DNA of 40,153 nt, taken from contig PMXR01000070.1 of NCBI GenBank assembly GCA_003171035.1, positions 11,713 to 51,865 of the forward strand, given 5' to 3'. Made by a program: the position numbers and the translations under genes. This DNA is from Chloroflexota bacterium (GTDB lineage Bacteria; Chloroflexota; Limnocylindria; Limnocylindrales; CSP1-4). Below, piece by piece: positions 8,511 through 15,678 of the stretch. How positions within the stretch are numbered: position 1 is the first letter of the stretch; each line of letters starts with the position of its first letter. A model generated the notes under the pieces. It did not search any database. It saw only the letters and a list, made by a program, of their open reading frames with translations, and was not told where the DNA came from.

Positions 8511-10253
8511 ATGCGTGGCTGGAGCGACTTGGCCGAACGCGTGGCCGGAACCACTCGAACCTCCGAGAAGACCTCGCTGCTCGCTCGCTACCTGGCCACT
8601 CTGTCGTCCGGGGAGCTGCGAGCGGCCGCCACCTTCCTGTCGGGACGGCCGTTCCCGGAAGCCGATCCGCGGGTGGTGGGTTTGGGCTGGGCGACGATCG
8701 CGGCCGTGGTCGGTCGGCTGGCGGGAACGCCCGCCGGCGCATTGGGCGCGGCCTACGACAACTCGTCCGACCTGGGAGTGGCCGTGGCCGAAGTGCTGGC
8801 ACTCCGTCCGGATGCCCCCGATCCAAGCCTCTCCCCGGGGCTGGAGGAAGTGGCGGACGGCTTCACCGCGATCGGGGCGGCTCCCGGGCCGGCCGCGAAG
8901 GCCGCGGAGTTCACCTCACTTCTCGCCCGCTGTGACGCCCTCACCGCGAAGTACGTCGTCAAGATCCTGACGGGGGAGCTTCGTATCGGCCTGCGCGAGG
9001 GCTTGCTCGAGGCCGCCATCGCCGAGGCGTTCGAGCGGCCGCGGCCCGCCGTCGGCACGGCCCTGATGCTGACCGGCGACACGGGCGAAACGGCCGTCCT
9101 GGCCAAAGAGGGCCGGCTCAACGACGCCCGTCTACGGCTGCTTCATCCGATCAAGTTCATGCTCGCCTCGCCGGCTGAGGACGCAGCCGACGTGATGGCG
9201 CGGCTCGGGCCGATCGTCTGGGTTGAGGACAAGTACGACGGCATCCGGGCCCAGCTCCACCGTCGCGGATCGGAGGTGCGGCTGTACAGCCGTGACCTGC
9301 ACGACATCAGCGGTCAGTTTCCGGAGATCGTCGCCGCCGCGGGACCGCTGGATTGGGACGGCATTCTGGACGGCGAGATCCTGGCCTACTCCGACGGCCA
9401 CGTCCTGCCGTTCCTGACGCTGCAGGCGCGGCTCGGCCGCAAGGAGCCCACGCCCGAAATCCAGGTCGAGGTGCCGGTCGCGTACGTCGCCTTCGACGTG
9501 CTGGCCATAGGGCCGCGCTCGTATGGCGGCCACGACGGCGCCGGGTCGACGGTGATGCCGATGCTCGGGGTGCCGCTCCGCGAGCGGCGGGGCAGGCTCG
9601 AGAGTCTCGGACTGCCCACGGTCGCGGACGGCGGAGGGTTCGCGCTGTCGCACCTCGTAACCGCCGACTCGGCCGAGACGCTCGATCGGGTGTTCGACGA
9701 AGCTCGGGCTCGCCACAACGAAGGCCTGATGGTCAAGGACCCGCAGAGCGGCTACACACCCGGCCGCCGTGGGCTGGGCTGGCTGAAGATGAAGCGCGCC
9801 CTGGCAACTCTCGACTGCGTCGTGGTCGGGGTGGAGGCCGGCAACGGCAAGCGCCACGGTGTCCTGTCGGACTACACCTTCGCCGTTCGGGATGAATCGA
9901 CCGACCGCCTCGTCACGATCGGAAAGGCGTACACGGGTCTGACCGACGCCGAGCTGGCCGAAATGACGCGCTGGTTCGAGTCGCACACGGTCCGGCACGT
10001 CGGCCGGTACCGGCAGGTCGACCCGGTCGTAGTGGTTGAGGTGGCGTTCGACGTGATCCAGCGATCCAGTCGCCATCAATCGGGCTTCGCTCTGCGCTTC
10101 CCCCGCATCGCCCGGCTCAGAATCGAGAAGAGCCCGACCGAAATCGATACTCTCGCGAACGTCGAGAGGCTGCACCGCGAGTTCCAGTACGGGGCGGAGT
10201 ATCTGGTTACGGCGGAGGAGAGAAGCTCGGACCGCCGAAAGGTCGACGGCTAG
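8511..10253 (+). CDS. lig: ATP-dependent DNA ligase (archaeal/LigB type)
   Basis: This protein has 580 residues, the usual length of archaeal-type ATP ligases. Domains in order are an N-terminal helical DNA-binding domain (~1-205), the adenylation domain (~210-410) and an OB-fold (~430-560). The nucleophile is K241 in EDKYDGIR (motif I). Motif III is DGILDGEI (E289), motif IV is EGLMVKD (E404, K409) and motif V is WLKMK (K426, K428). All catalytic residues are present. The enzyme seals nicks through an AMP-lysine intermediate. No Ku or polymerase partner is nearby, so a role in repair is inferred only; most bacteria use NAD+-dependent LigA for replication. Confidence 0.95.
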   Translation: MRGWSDLAERVAGTTRTSEKTSLLARYLATLSSGELRAAATFLSGRPFPEADPRVVGLGWATIAAVVGRLAGTPAGALGAAYDNSSDLGVAVAEVLALRPDAPDPSLSPGLEEVADGFTAIGAAPGPAAKAAEFTSLLARCDALTAKYVVKILTGELRIGLREGLLEAAIAEAFERPRPAVGTALMLTGDTGETAVLAKEGRLNDARLRLLHPIKFMLASPAEDAADVMARLGPIVWVEDKYDGIRAQLHRRGSEVRLYSRDLHDISGQFPEIVAAAGPLDWDGILDGEILAYSDGHVLPFLTLQARLGRKEPTPEIQVEVPVAYVAFDVLAIGPRSYGGHDGAGSTVMPMLGVPLRERRGRLESLGLPTVADGGGFALSHLVTADSAETLDRVFDEARARHNEGLMVKDPQSGYTPGRRGLGWLKMKRALATLDCVVVGVEAGNGKRHGVLSDYTFAVRDESTDRLVTIGKAYTGLTDAELAEMTRWFESHTVRHVGRYRQVDPVVVVEVAFDVIQRSSRHQSGFALRFPRIARLRIEKSPTEIDTLANVERLHREFQYGAEYLVTAEERSSDRRKVDG

Positions 10254-10299
10254 GTTCCACCCGTGCGAAATGGTCTATACCGAACCATGACCGCGCCGC

Positions 10300-10305
10300 T
10301 ATCCT
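10300..10305 (+). promoter_or_regulatory. -10 hexamer TATCCT, leaderless type
   Basis: TATCCT ends 6 nt before the ATG at 10312. There is no ribosome site. Confidence 0.5.
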
Positions 10306-10311
10306 GCAGCG

Positions 10312-10875
10312 ATGTTGAGTTCGTTCAATCCGGTCCAGTCGCTGCCGCTGACCGTCATCACGCCGCATCTGGTCATCCAGGGAACGCTCCGTACCCGGCT
10401 GCACCGCCTCACGGACGTACTCAACGAGCCGTCCGCCGAGCACCTGATCCTCTTCGACGCCACGTTCATGGAAGTCGGATCGCGCCGGGTTCTGGCCGGT
10501 ACGGCAACGGCGCAGGTTCAACTCAGCGACGTGCTATTCGTCCACGCGAACGCCGAGATCGAAACGCCCAGTACGATGCGGATGGCCAAGCAGTCGGTCC
10601 GGGCGATCATCGTGGCGCCGCCTTTCACGATCGAAGGCGAGATTCATCTACCCTTCGAGAACGAGCTGCACCAGGCCCTCGACGGTTTTGCCGGAAGATT
10701 CGTCCCGGTCACGAAGGCTCGCTACTGGGCCTACAGCGTCGCCGAGTCGCCCAATTACGTGGACATGCTGGCACTGAACCATGCCCGGTCCCACGTGGCC
10801 ATACCGGCCGGAGTCCAGTGGCACGCCGAGGCGCCACGTGAGGAGGATTCGAGCGGCGGCTCGAACCCCTGGTAG
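10312..10875 (+). CDS. Conserved-looking protein of unknown function
   Basis: This protein has 187 residues, with no signal peptide or TM segment. It is predicted mostly beta: alternating strands such as LTVITPHLVIQGTLRTR, HLILFDATFMEV, VQLSDVLFVHANAEIETP and SVRAIIVAPPFTIEGEIHLP. This could be two small barrels or an OB/Sm-like fold, ending in a disordered acidic tail. The family is not recognised. Start support is the TATCCT hexamer 6 nt upstream. Codon use matches its neighbours, so it is probably a resident gene. Its stop lies 7 bp from the stop of the convergent rhodanese gene. Confidence 0.75.
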   Translation: MLSSFNPVQSLPLTVITPHLVIQGTLRTRLHRLTDVLNEPSAEHLILFDATFMEVGSRRVLAGTATAQVQLSDVLFVHANAEIETPSTMRMAKQSVRAIIVAPPFTIEGEIHLPFENELHQALDGFAGRFVPVTKARYWAYSVAESPNYVDMLALNHARSHVAIPAGVQWHAEAPREEDSSGGSNPW

Positions 10876-10882
10876 TTGGCTC

Positions 10883-11737
10883 CTATTCCCGCGATGCGGC
10901 CTCGACCGGCAGGTCCAGCCGATCGCCCCACTCAACCCAGCCACCGTCGTAGACCGCCACGTCATCGCAGCCGATGAGGTTCAGCGCGAAGGCCAACTTG
11001 CACGCCGCCAGGCCGGCCGCGTCGTAGCAGATCAGCCGCCGGCGCGGGTTGGCTCCCGCCCGCCGAAGGAGTGCGCGAAGTTCGTCGGAGCTGCGGAAGG
11101 CGCCGGTTCGGGGTTGCATTGTGGCCGAGGCCGGCACGTTCAGGGCGCCGGGGATGTGGCCGAGACGCCGCGTGGCTCCGGCATGGCCGGCGTACTCCGA
11201 CGGTGCGCGCGCGTCAAGCAACTGGACATCCTCCATGCCGAGCAGCTGCTTGATGTCACTCGCGGCCAGACGGAGCCTGGCCTGCAGCCGCGGCGTGAAC
11301 GTGATCGGCGGTCGCAGCTCGGCCGCGGTGGAGATCGGGCGGCCCAAAGCCCGCCAACCGTCCAACCCGCCGACCAGGATTCGGGCAGAGTCCAGGCCGT
11401 ATACGCGCAGCGTCCACCAGGCCCTGGTGGCGTAACCGACGCCGGTGTCGTCGTACAGCGCGGCCACCATGCCGTTGCCGATGCCGGACCGTGTAAGCGT
11501 TTCGGTCACCTTCTGCGGGCCGGCCATGAGCAGGACGTCGCTGTCGTCCTCCTGTTCGGTCAGATCGGCACGCCAGTCGACATACGTCGCGCCGGGTATG
11601 TGGCCGCCGGCATAAAGCCTCCGGCCCGACCCGTCGGGTCGCCAGCGCAGATCGATGACGCCGAATCCCGGCCGACCAAGGTTCTCGGCCAGCCACTCGG
11701 GCGTGGCAAGAAGTTCCGGTCTGGCGTAGCCGCCCAT
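10883..11737 (-). CDS. Tandem-domain rhodanese (thiosulfate/mercaptopyruvate sulfurtransferase)
   Basis: This protein has 284 residues, two rhodanese domains as in the full-length TST/MST family. The N-terminal domain (~5-135) has YAGGHIPGA and the inactive-loop position LYDDTGVG, with no cysteine. The C-terminal domain (~155-280) carries the active-site loop with C237 (LICYDAAGLAA). The loop lacks the CRxG and CGSGVT signatures that separate TST from MST, so the sulfur donor is uncertain. The start MGGYARPELL was preferred to the longer frame beginning at 11782, because that extension overlaps the promoter and start of the divergent aminotransferase. It may accept sulfur mobilised by the neighbouring class V enzyme. 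Confidence 0.9.
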   Translation of the reverse strand: MGGYARPELLATPEWLAENLGRPGFGVIDLRWRPDGSGRRLYAGGHIPGATYVDWRADLTEQEDDSDVLLMAGPQKVTETLTRSGIGNGMVAALYDDTGVGYATRAWWTLRVYGLDSARILVGGLDGWRALGRPISTAAELRPPITFTPRLQARLRLAASDIKQLLGMEDVQLLDARAPSEYAGHAGATRRLGHIPGALNVPASATMQPRTGAFRSSDELRALLRRAGANPRRRLICYDAAGLAACKLAFALNLIGCDDVAVYDGGWVEWGDRLDLPVEAASRE

Positions 11738-11776
11738 GGAGTACCCCCACTCGCAGAGATGCTGGCAACTGCCGCC

Positions 11777-11782
11777 TATCAT
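11777..11782 (+). promoter_or_regulatory. -10 hexamer TATCAT, leaderless type
   Basis: TATCAT ends 6 nt before the GTG start at 11789, which favours that start over the upstream ATG at 11759. Confidence 0.5.
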
Positions 11783-11788
11783 ACGAGC

Positions 11789-13084
11789 GTGGTGACGCCG
11801 TTCCTGCCCGATGACGAGAAGATCCCCGCGATTCGCGAAGCCCTGCCGTCCACGGCTGCCGGCATCTACCTCAACACGGGCACGGCCGGACCGCTGCCGC
11901 GCGAGACCGCACGCGCGATGGCCGAGGCCGAAGCCTGGGAATTGCGCACCGGGAGGGCCGACAACAACTTCTACAAGGACTCACTGGAGCGGCGGGCGGA
12001 AGCGCGGGCGGCGATCGCCGCCGTGCTGGGGACCGACCCGAGCCGCGTGGCGCTGACACACGCCGCCACCGAGGGCATGGACGTCGCGACCTGGGCGATC
12101 GACTGGAAGCCCGGAGATCGGGTCGTGACCACGAACCTGGAACACGCTGGCGGGCTCGGGCCGCTCTGGGCGGTCCGCGAGCGGCTCGGAGTGGAGCTGG
12201 CGATCGCGGACGTCGGTCTGGGCGGCCTCGGTGGAGTGGCCGCCGCCGGCGCCGCGGCCCAGAGCGCCGCCGGCGCCGACCCGGCCGCGATCCTCGAGGT
12301 GTTCGACCGGGCCATTGTCCCGGGCACGCGGCTGGTCGCCCTTTCACACGTGGCATGGGCCACCGGCGCCGTACTCCCGATTCGCGAGATCGCGGAGATG
12401 GCCCATGCGCGCGGCGCACTCGTCGCCGTCGACGGAGCCCAGGCCGTGGGTGCGATCCCCGTTTGGGTCGAGGATCTGGGCGTCGACTTCTATGCCGTTG
12501 CGGGTCAGAAGTGGCTGCTCGGACCGGAGGGCACGGGTGCGCTCTACTGCGCGCCATCGGTCCTCGATCGGCCACGAATCACATACGCCGGCTACTGGAG
12601 CTTCGAATCGATCGACCTGGCGGCCGAGGGCAAGCTCTGGCCCGACGCCCGCAGGTTCGACGGCGCGGGCTTCCACGGTCCATCGGTCCTGGGGCTGGCT
12701 CGCAGCGCGGCGTGGTTGTCGATGTTCGTCGGCCTGCCGTGGATACACGAGCGCATCGGTCGGCTGGGCCGTGAAGCCGCCGCGATGCTGGCCGAGGTGC
12801 CCGGCGTCGAAGTCCTCACCCCGCGCGAGAACATGGCCGGACTGGTGTCGTTCAAGATCGCCGGCTGGAACTCGACCGCGGCGCTGCGAGAGCTGTCGCA
12901 GCGGACACTCTGTATCGCCCGAACCATCCCACCTCTCGACGCGATCCGGATCAGCGTTGGCTTCTTCAACACCGAAGGTGAGCTGCGCCGCTTCCGCGAC
13001 GGCGTCGCGCTGGTCGCCGCGCACACGCCCGAGACGATCCCGCATCGCCCCCGTATCGAGGTCCTGCGCGGCGGCGTGGACTGA
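11789..13084 (+). CDS. Class V aminotransferase (cysteine desulfurase-like, PLP-dependent)
   Basis: This protein has 431 residues from the GTG. It is a fold-type I PLP enzyme of the NifS/SufS/isopenicillin-epimerase superfamily. YLNTGTAGPLPRET is the usual N-terminal motif. D215 and Q218 (VAVDGAQAVGA) contact the cofactor, and K241 in AVAGQKWLLGPEGTG is the PLP lysine. The mobile loop lacks a recognisable catalytic cysteine of the SufS type, so desulfurase activity is not proven; cysteine lyase or epimerase-type chemistry is equally possible. The frame is open upstream to 10781, but that part is antisense to the rhodanese gene and is not coding. Divergent pairing with a sulfurtransferase favours sulfur metabolism. 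Confidence 0.9.
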   Translation: MVTPFLPDDEKIPAIREALPSTAAGIYLNTGTAGPLPRETARAMAEAEAWELRTGRADNNFYKDSLERRAEARAAIAAVLGTDPSRVALTHAATEGMDVATWAIDWKPGDRVVTTNLEHAGGLGPLWAVRERLGVELAIADVGLGGLGGVAAAGAAAQSAAGADPAAILEVFDRAIVPGTRLVALSHVAWATGAVLPIREIAEMAHARGALVAVDGAQAVGAIPVWVEDLGVDFYAVAGQKWLLGPEGTGALYCAPSVLDRPRITYAGYWSFESIDLAAEGKLWPDARRFDGAGFHGPSVLGLARSAAWLSMFVGLPWIHERIGRLGREAAAMLAEVPGVEVLTPRENMAGLVSFKIAGWNSTAALRELSQRTLCIARTIPPLDAIRISVGFFNTEGELRRFRDGVALVAAHTPETIPHRPRIEVLRGGVD

Positions 13085-13106
13085 GGGAACGGCGGGGCCC
13101 AGGCGC

Positions 13107-13150
13107 GATTCCCTTCTACTCCCCCGGGGAGTGCTATGCAATCAGCTGCC
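13107..13150 (+). repeat. Imperfect direct repeat, copy 1
   Basis: It shares ACTC-N6-GGGGAGT (with a base mismatch inside N6), then GCAATC 10 nt later, with copy 2; about 28 of 38 aligned bases match. It includes an almost perfect palindrome, ACTCCCC-C-GGGGAGT. Confidence 0.5.
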
Positions 13151-13303
13151 GCCGTCTCCGCCGCGCGAGGCCGCCAGAGGCGGCCGGCAAGGCTCTGCAG
13201 CGGCGCATTGTGCCGAGAACAAGGTCCGGCAGAGCCCCTGAACCCTATCGGGACGTTCGATCGGGACGGCAAGGCGGCCCCGTTGTCGCGTGCCGGTGCC
13301 GGT

Positions 13304-13348
13304 GCGTTTCCTAGCACTCGCACGGGGAGTACAAGGCAATCGGCCGGC
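13304..13348 (+). repeat. Imperfect direct repeat, copy 2
   Basis: This is the second copy, with GGGGAGT at 13324-13330 followed by GGCAATCGG. Its palindrome is weaker than that of copy 1. Confidence 0.5.
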
Positions 13349-13455
13349 GCAAATATCCCGATCACGTAGCCGGGCACAGCCCGGAGACTGCTCGCCCCGC
13401 CGCCCGGCCGCCCGGCCGATCCGAAACTGCCTGCTTCCCGCCGGGCGCTCTGGTG

Positions 13456-13461
13456 TACGAT
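13456..13461 (+). promoter_or_regulatory. Possible -10 box (TACGAT) of the tRNA gene
   Basis: TACGAT ends 11 nt before the 5' end of the mature tRNA, a normal spacing for a tRNA promoter. No clear -35 box is visible. Confidence 0.4.
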
Positions 13462-13472
13462 CGTTGCCCGGC

Positions 13473-13548
13473 GGGGGAGTAGCTCAACGGTTAGAGCATG
13501 GCTCTTATACAGCCCCGGTTGGAGGTTCGAATCCTCCCTCCCCTACCA
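13473..13548 (+). tRNA. tRNA-Ile with anticodon UAU
   Basis: This is a 76-nt cloverleaf with encoded CCA. The acceptor stem GGGGGAG/CTCCCCT has a G-U first pair. The D stem is GCTC/GAGC, the T stem GGAGG/CCTCC and the T loop TTCGAAT. The anticodon stem TGGCT/AGCCC has a T-C mismatch at 27-43, and the loop CTTATAC gives anticodon TAT (13506-13508), reading AUA. Most bacteria read AUA with a lysidine-modified CAU tRNA, so UAU is uncommon. The gene stands alone. Confidence 0.9.
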
Positions 13549-13605
13549 GTCCTGGCGATGGCAGGTTTGGCCGCCCGCACTGTCCAACGGAGGTGACTGA
13601 ACCTG

Positions 13606-14358
13606 GTGAGGGCCGTCATATGGGATTTCGATGAGACCTTGGCGCGACGGTCGGGGCGGTGGAGTGACACGCTCGTTGACGTCCTCGACGCGGAGTCCCC
13701 AGGCCACTCGCTGACGGCTCAGTCCTTCATGCCCGGTCTTTCGCACGGCTTTCCGTGGCACGACTGGGAGCGTGGACATCCCGAGCTATCCGATCCGGAC
13801 AGGTGGTGGGACTCCCTCCGACCCGTGCTGCAGGGCGCCCTTGAGCAGGCGGGCGTCAGCGAGAAGATCGCCGAAAGGGCAACGGCCAGGTTCCGCTCGG
13901 AGTACGTGCGGTTGGATCGCTGGTCCGTGTTCCCAGATACCGAAGCTGCGCTAGACCGAGTTAGCCGACACGGCTGGCGCCAGGCGATCCTCTCCAACCA
14001 TTGTCCGGAACTTCCCGATATCGTGCGCGGGCTCGGCCTCTGGGACCACTTCGATGCGGTCCTCACGTCGGCTGCCATGGGCTTCGAGAAGCCTCATCCG
14101 GAGGCCTATGCCCGTGCCCTGCGCGACCTCGGGCACCCGGAGGCCGCATGGATGGTCGGCGACAGCGCCGAGGCCGACATCGCGGGGGCTCGTCGATGTG
14201 GCATTCCCGGTGTGCTCGTTCGCCGGCCCGCGCCCGGGTTCAACTACGCACCAGACTTGATTACCGCGGTCGAGATGATCGAGCGAGCGCCAGCTCCTAG
14301 CGGTCCGCGGGCTCCTCGACGATCAGGATCCGGTTCCGGTCGGGGTCGCGCACGGTGA
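13606..14358 (+). CDS. HAD-family hydrolase (phosphatase)
   Basis: This protein has 250 residues from a GTG with a strong CGGAGGTGA site upstream. All four HAD motifs are present: motif I WDFDET (D7 nucleophile, D9 acid/base), motif II ILSN, motif III lysine in FEKPHPE, and motif IV VGDSAEADI. The helical cap (residues ~20-110) is of C1 type, as in phosphoglycolate phosphatase, haloacid dehalogenase and pyrophosphatase-like members. The substrate is unknown. The last ~20 residues (rich in Ser, Gly and Arg) are encoded antisense to the VOC gene, a 62-bp tail-to-tail overlap, and look non-conserved. It starts 57 bp after the tRNA. Confidence 0.9.
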   Translation: MRAVIWDFDETLARRSGRWSDTLVDVLDAESPGHSLTAQSFMPGLSHGFPWHDWERGHPELSDPDRWWDSLRPVLQGALEQAGVSEKIAERATARFRSEYVRLDRWSVFPDTEAALDRVSRHGWRQAILSNHCPELPDIVRGLGLWDHFDAVLTSAAMGFEKPHPEAYARALRDLGHPEAAWMVGDSAEADIAGARRCGIPGVLVRRPAPGFNYAPDLITAVEMIERAPAPSGPRAPRRSGSGSGRGRAR

Positions 14359-14689
14359 ACATCGAGACGGGGTAGCGGCGGATCACCTCGTCGACGTCGA
14401 CGCCGAGTGCGAGCAGCTCGGCATGGGTCGCCTCGGCGTTGTCGGTCGCCAGGCGCACCTGGGTGTCGATTCCGACGCGGACCTGGTCTGGGCCGCGGAC
14501 CAGCGCGACGGTGGTGATCGAGCCCGGGGGCGCGACCTCGATCCAGCGCTCCTGGCCGAACATCGTGTCGACCCGCAACTCCAGCCCCAGCTTGTCCACG
14601 TAGAACGCGAGCGAGCGGCTCTGGTCGCTGACGGGAATGCCGAAGGTCTTGACACCGACGATGCGGGTTCGGGTCCGGGTCATCGCCAC
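14297..14689 (-). CDS. VOC (glyoxalase/bleomycin-resistance/dioxygenase) family protein
   Basis: This protein has 130 residues, one VOC module of two beta-alpha-beta-beta-beta units. VGVKTFGIPVSDQSRSLAFY is the classic N-terminal signature and VSMFTVRDPDRNRILIVEEP the C-terminal metal-site strand. GTG at 14689 was chosen because an AAGGGGG site lies 5 nt upstream; ATG at 14683 is an alternative. These proteins bind a metal or small hydrophobic ligand (lactoylglutathione lyase, antibiotic-binding or extradiol enzymes); the ligand cannot be read here. Confidence 0.9.
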   Translation of the reverse strand: MAMTRTRTRIVGVKTFGIPVSDQSRSLAFYVDKLGLELRVDTMFGQERWIEVAPPGSITTVALVRGPDQVRVGIDTQVRLATDNAEATHAELLALGVDVDEVIRRYPVSMFTVRDPDRNRILIVEEPADR

Positions 14690-15035
14690 GTTAGCCCCCT
14701 TGTTGTCTCCTGTTTCGCGGATCTTGTCGCCGCGTCGCCCGGCTGAAGCCGGTGGATTGACCAGGTCATCTTCCTCCAGGCCCTGCTGGTTGTCGATGCG
14801 ACCTTGGGCGGAAATGCGATTCTGGCGCGGGGTGCGGCCACGCGGGATCCTCGGCGCACGGGCTCAGCCGACACGGGCTTCGGCCACCGGAACTGCGGGT
14901 CTCCTTTCAGGTTTGTCGTCGATGCTCGGTCGCGGCAGAGAAGAGGTCCGCGGCGTGACAAGACGGAATGACGGTAGTCGGCAGTCTGGGCCAAGGTTCG
15001 GAGCCAGCTCGGATGCCGCAAGCAAAGGAGTCATG
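14690..15035. other. 346-bp intergenic region, no gene seen
   Basis: The region lies between the divergent VOC and PadR-like genes and presumably contains both promoters. No reading frame with plausible protein character and no strong repeat were found. The reading frame of the PadR-like gene is open upstream through here, but it lacks a ribosome site before 15024. Confidence 0.5.
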
Positions 15036-15467
15036 ATGGACGCAAGAGTGCTCGATCCCGCAGACGTGACGCCGGTCTCGACCGAAGGTGCGGGCGGCGA
15101 TGCCGACCTGATCAAGCTGCTCACACTGCGCGAGTTGGAAGCGGCCGGTCCGCTCACCGGCCTCGATGCCATCAACCGCGTGGCCGCAACCGCGCGTCTT
15201 CTCGGGATTGCCGCGCCGACCTACCCGCTCGTCCACGGCCTGACCGACGAGGGCCTGCTCGAGTGCTACTCGGACAAACCGCGCCTCTACCGGACGACCG
15301 ACGCGGGCTCTCGCGAGGCCGAACTTCTTGCGGAGCGCTGCTGGCCGCGGCTGCGCGGCGAAGTGATCCGGTTGCGCGAGCGGCTGGCACCGGCCGTTCC
15401 CAAGGCCCGACCGGATGCGCTGTTCGTCAGCAGGCGCGCCGACGCGGCCGCGCCGCTGGCCCGCTGA
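15036..15467 (+). CDS. PadR-like winged-helix regulator
   Basis: This protein has 143 residues. ATG 15036 was chosen because AAAGGAG (15024-15030) lies 5 nt upstream; ATG 15033 directly precedes it. Residues ~25-110 match a PadR-type winged helix: LLTLRELEAAGPLTGLDAIN, then YPLVHGLTDEGLLECYSD, then RLYRTTDAGSREAELL, with a C-terminal helix (WPRLRGEVIRLRERL). PadR members usually repress a neighbouring gene in response to a small molecule. No certain target is visible; the divergent VOC gene is the most likely. The tail is Ala-rich. Confidence 0.75.
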   Translation: MDARVLDPADVTPVSTEGAGGDADLIKLLTLRELEAAGPLTGLDAINRVAATARLLGIAAPTYPLVHGLTDEGLLECYSDKPRLYRTTDAGSREAELLAERCWPRLRGEVIRLRERLAPAVPKARPDALFVSRRADAAAPLAR

Positions 15468-15496
15468 CAGGGTCGCCGGCCATCGTCTCGCCATCG

Positions 15497-15540
15497 TCGA
15501 CCCGGCCTCGACCCGGCCTCGACCCGGCCTCGACCCGGCC
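15497..15540 (+). repeat. Four perfect tandem copies of an 11-bp unit
   Basis: TCGACCCGGCC is repeated four times without change just after the PadR-like stop codon. It is a simple tandem repeat, likely variable in copy number. Confidence 0.95.
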
Positions 15541-15678
15541 CACGCACTCTCTCGCGTGAATCGGGCTCATTCAAGCGTGCTTCAGGAATAGAGTCGAAGC
15601 TGTGCACTTCATCACTTCGCCCGGCGACCACGAAGTACGCGTCCGGGCTGCTAAGCCGATCCGCATCCGGTTTGCCGA

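Larger units (their letters stand above)
13085..13472. other. 388-bp intergenic region with imperfect direct repeats
   Basis: No convincing gene was found. The region holds a hairpin at 13169-13185 (GGCCGCC-AGA-GGCGGCC), possibly a terminator for the aminotransferase gene. It also holds two imperfect ~45-50 bp direct repeats about 198 bp apart, aligned on GGGGAGT at 13126 and 13324, and a TACGAT hexamer at 13456-13461 that may be the tRNA promoter. Confidence 0.5.

Noticed and set aside
10781-11788. N-terminal extension of the class V aminotransferase
   Set aside because: It is antisense to the rhodanese gene with its active-site loop; the aminotransferase fold begins at about 11850.
13107-13348. 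yybP-ykoY (Mn2+) riboswitch suggested by GGGGAGT
   Set aside because: The other conserved parts of that riboswitch are not seen, and no transporter gene follows.
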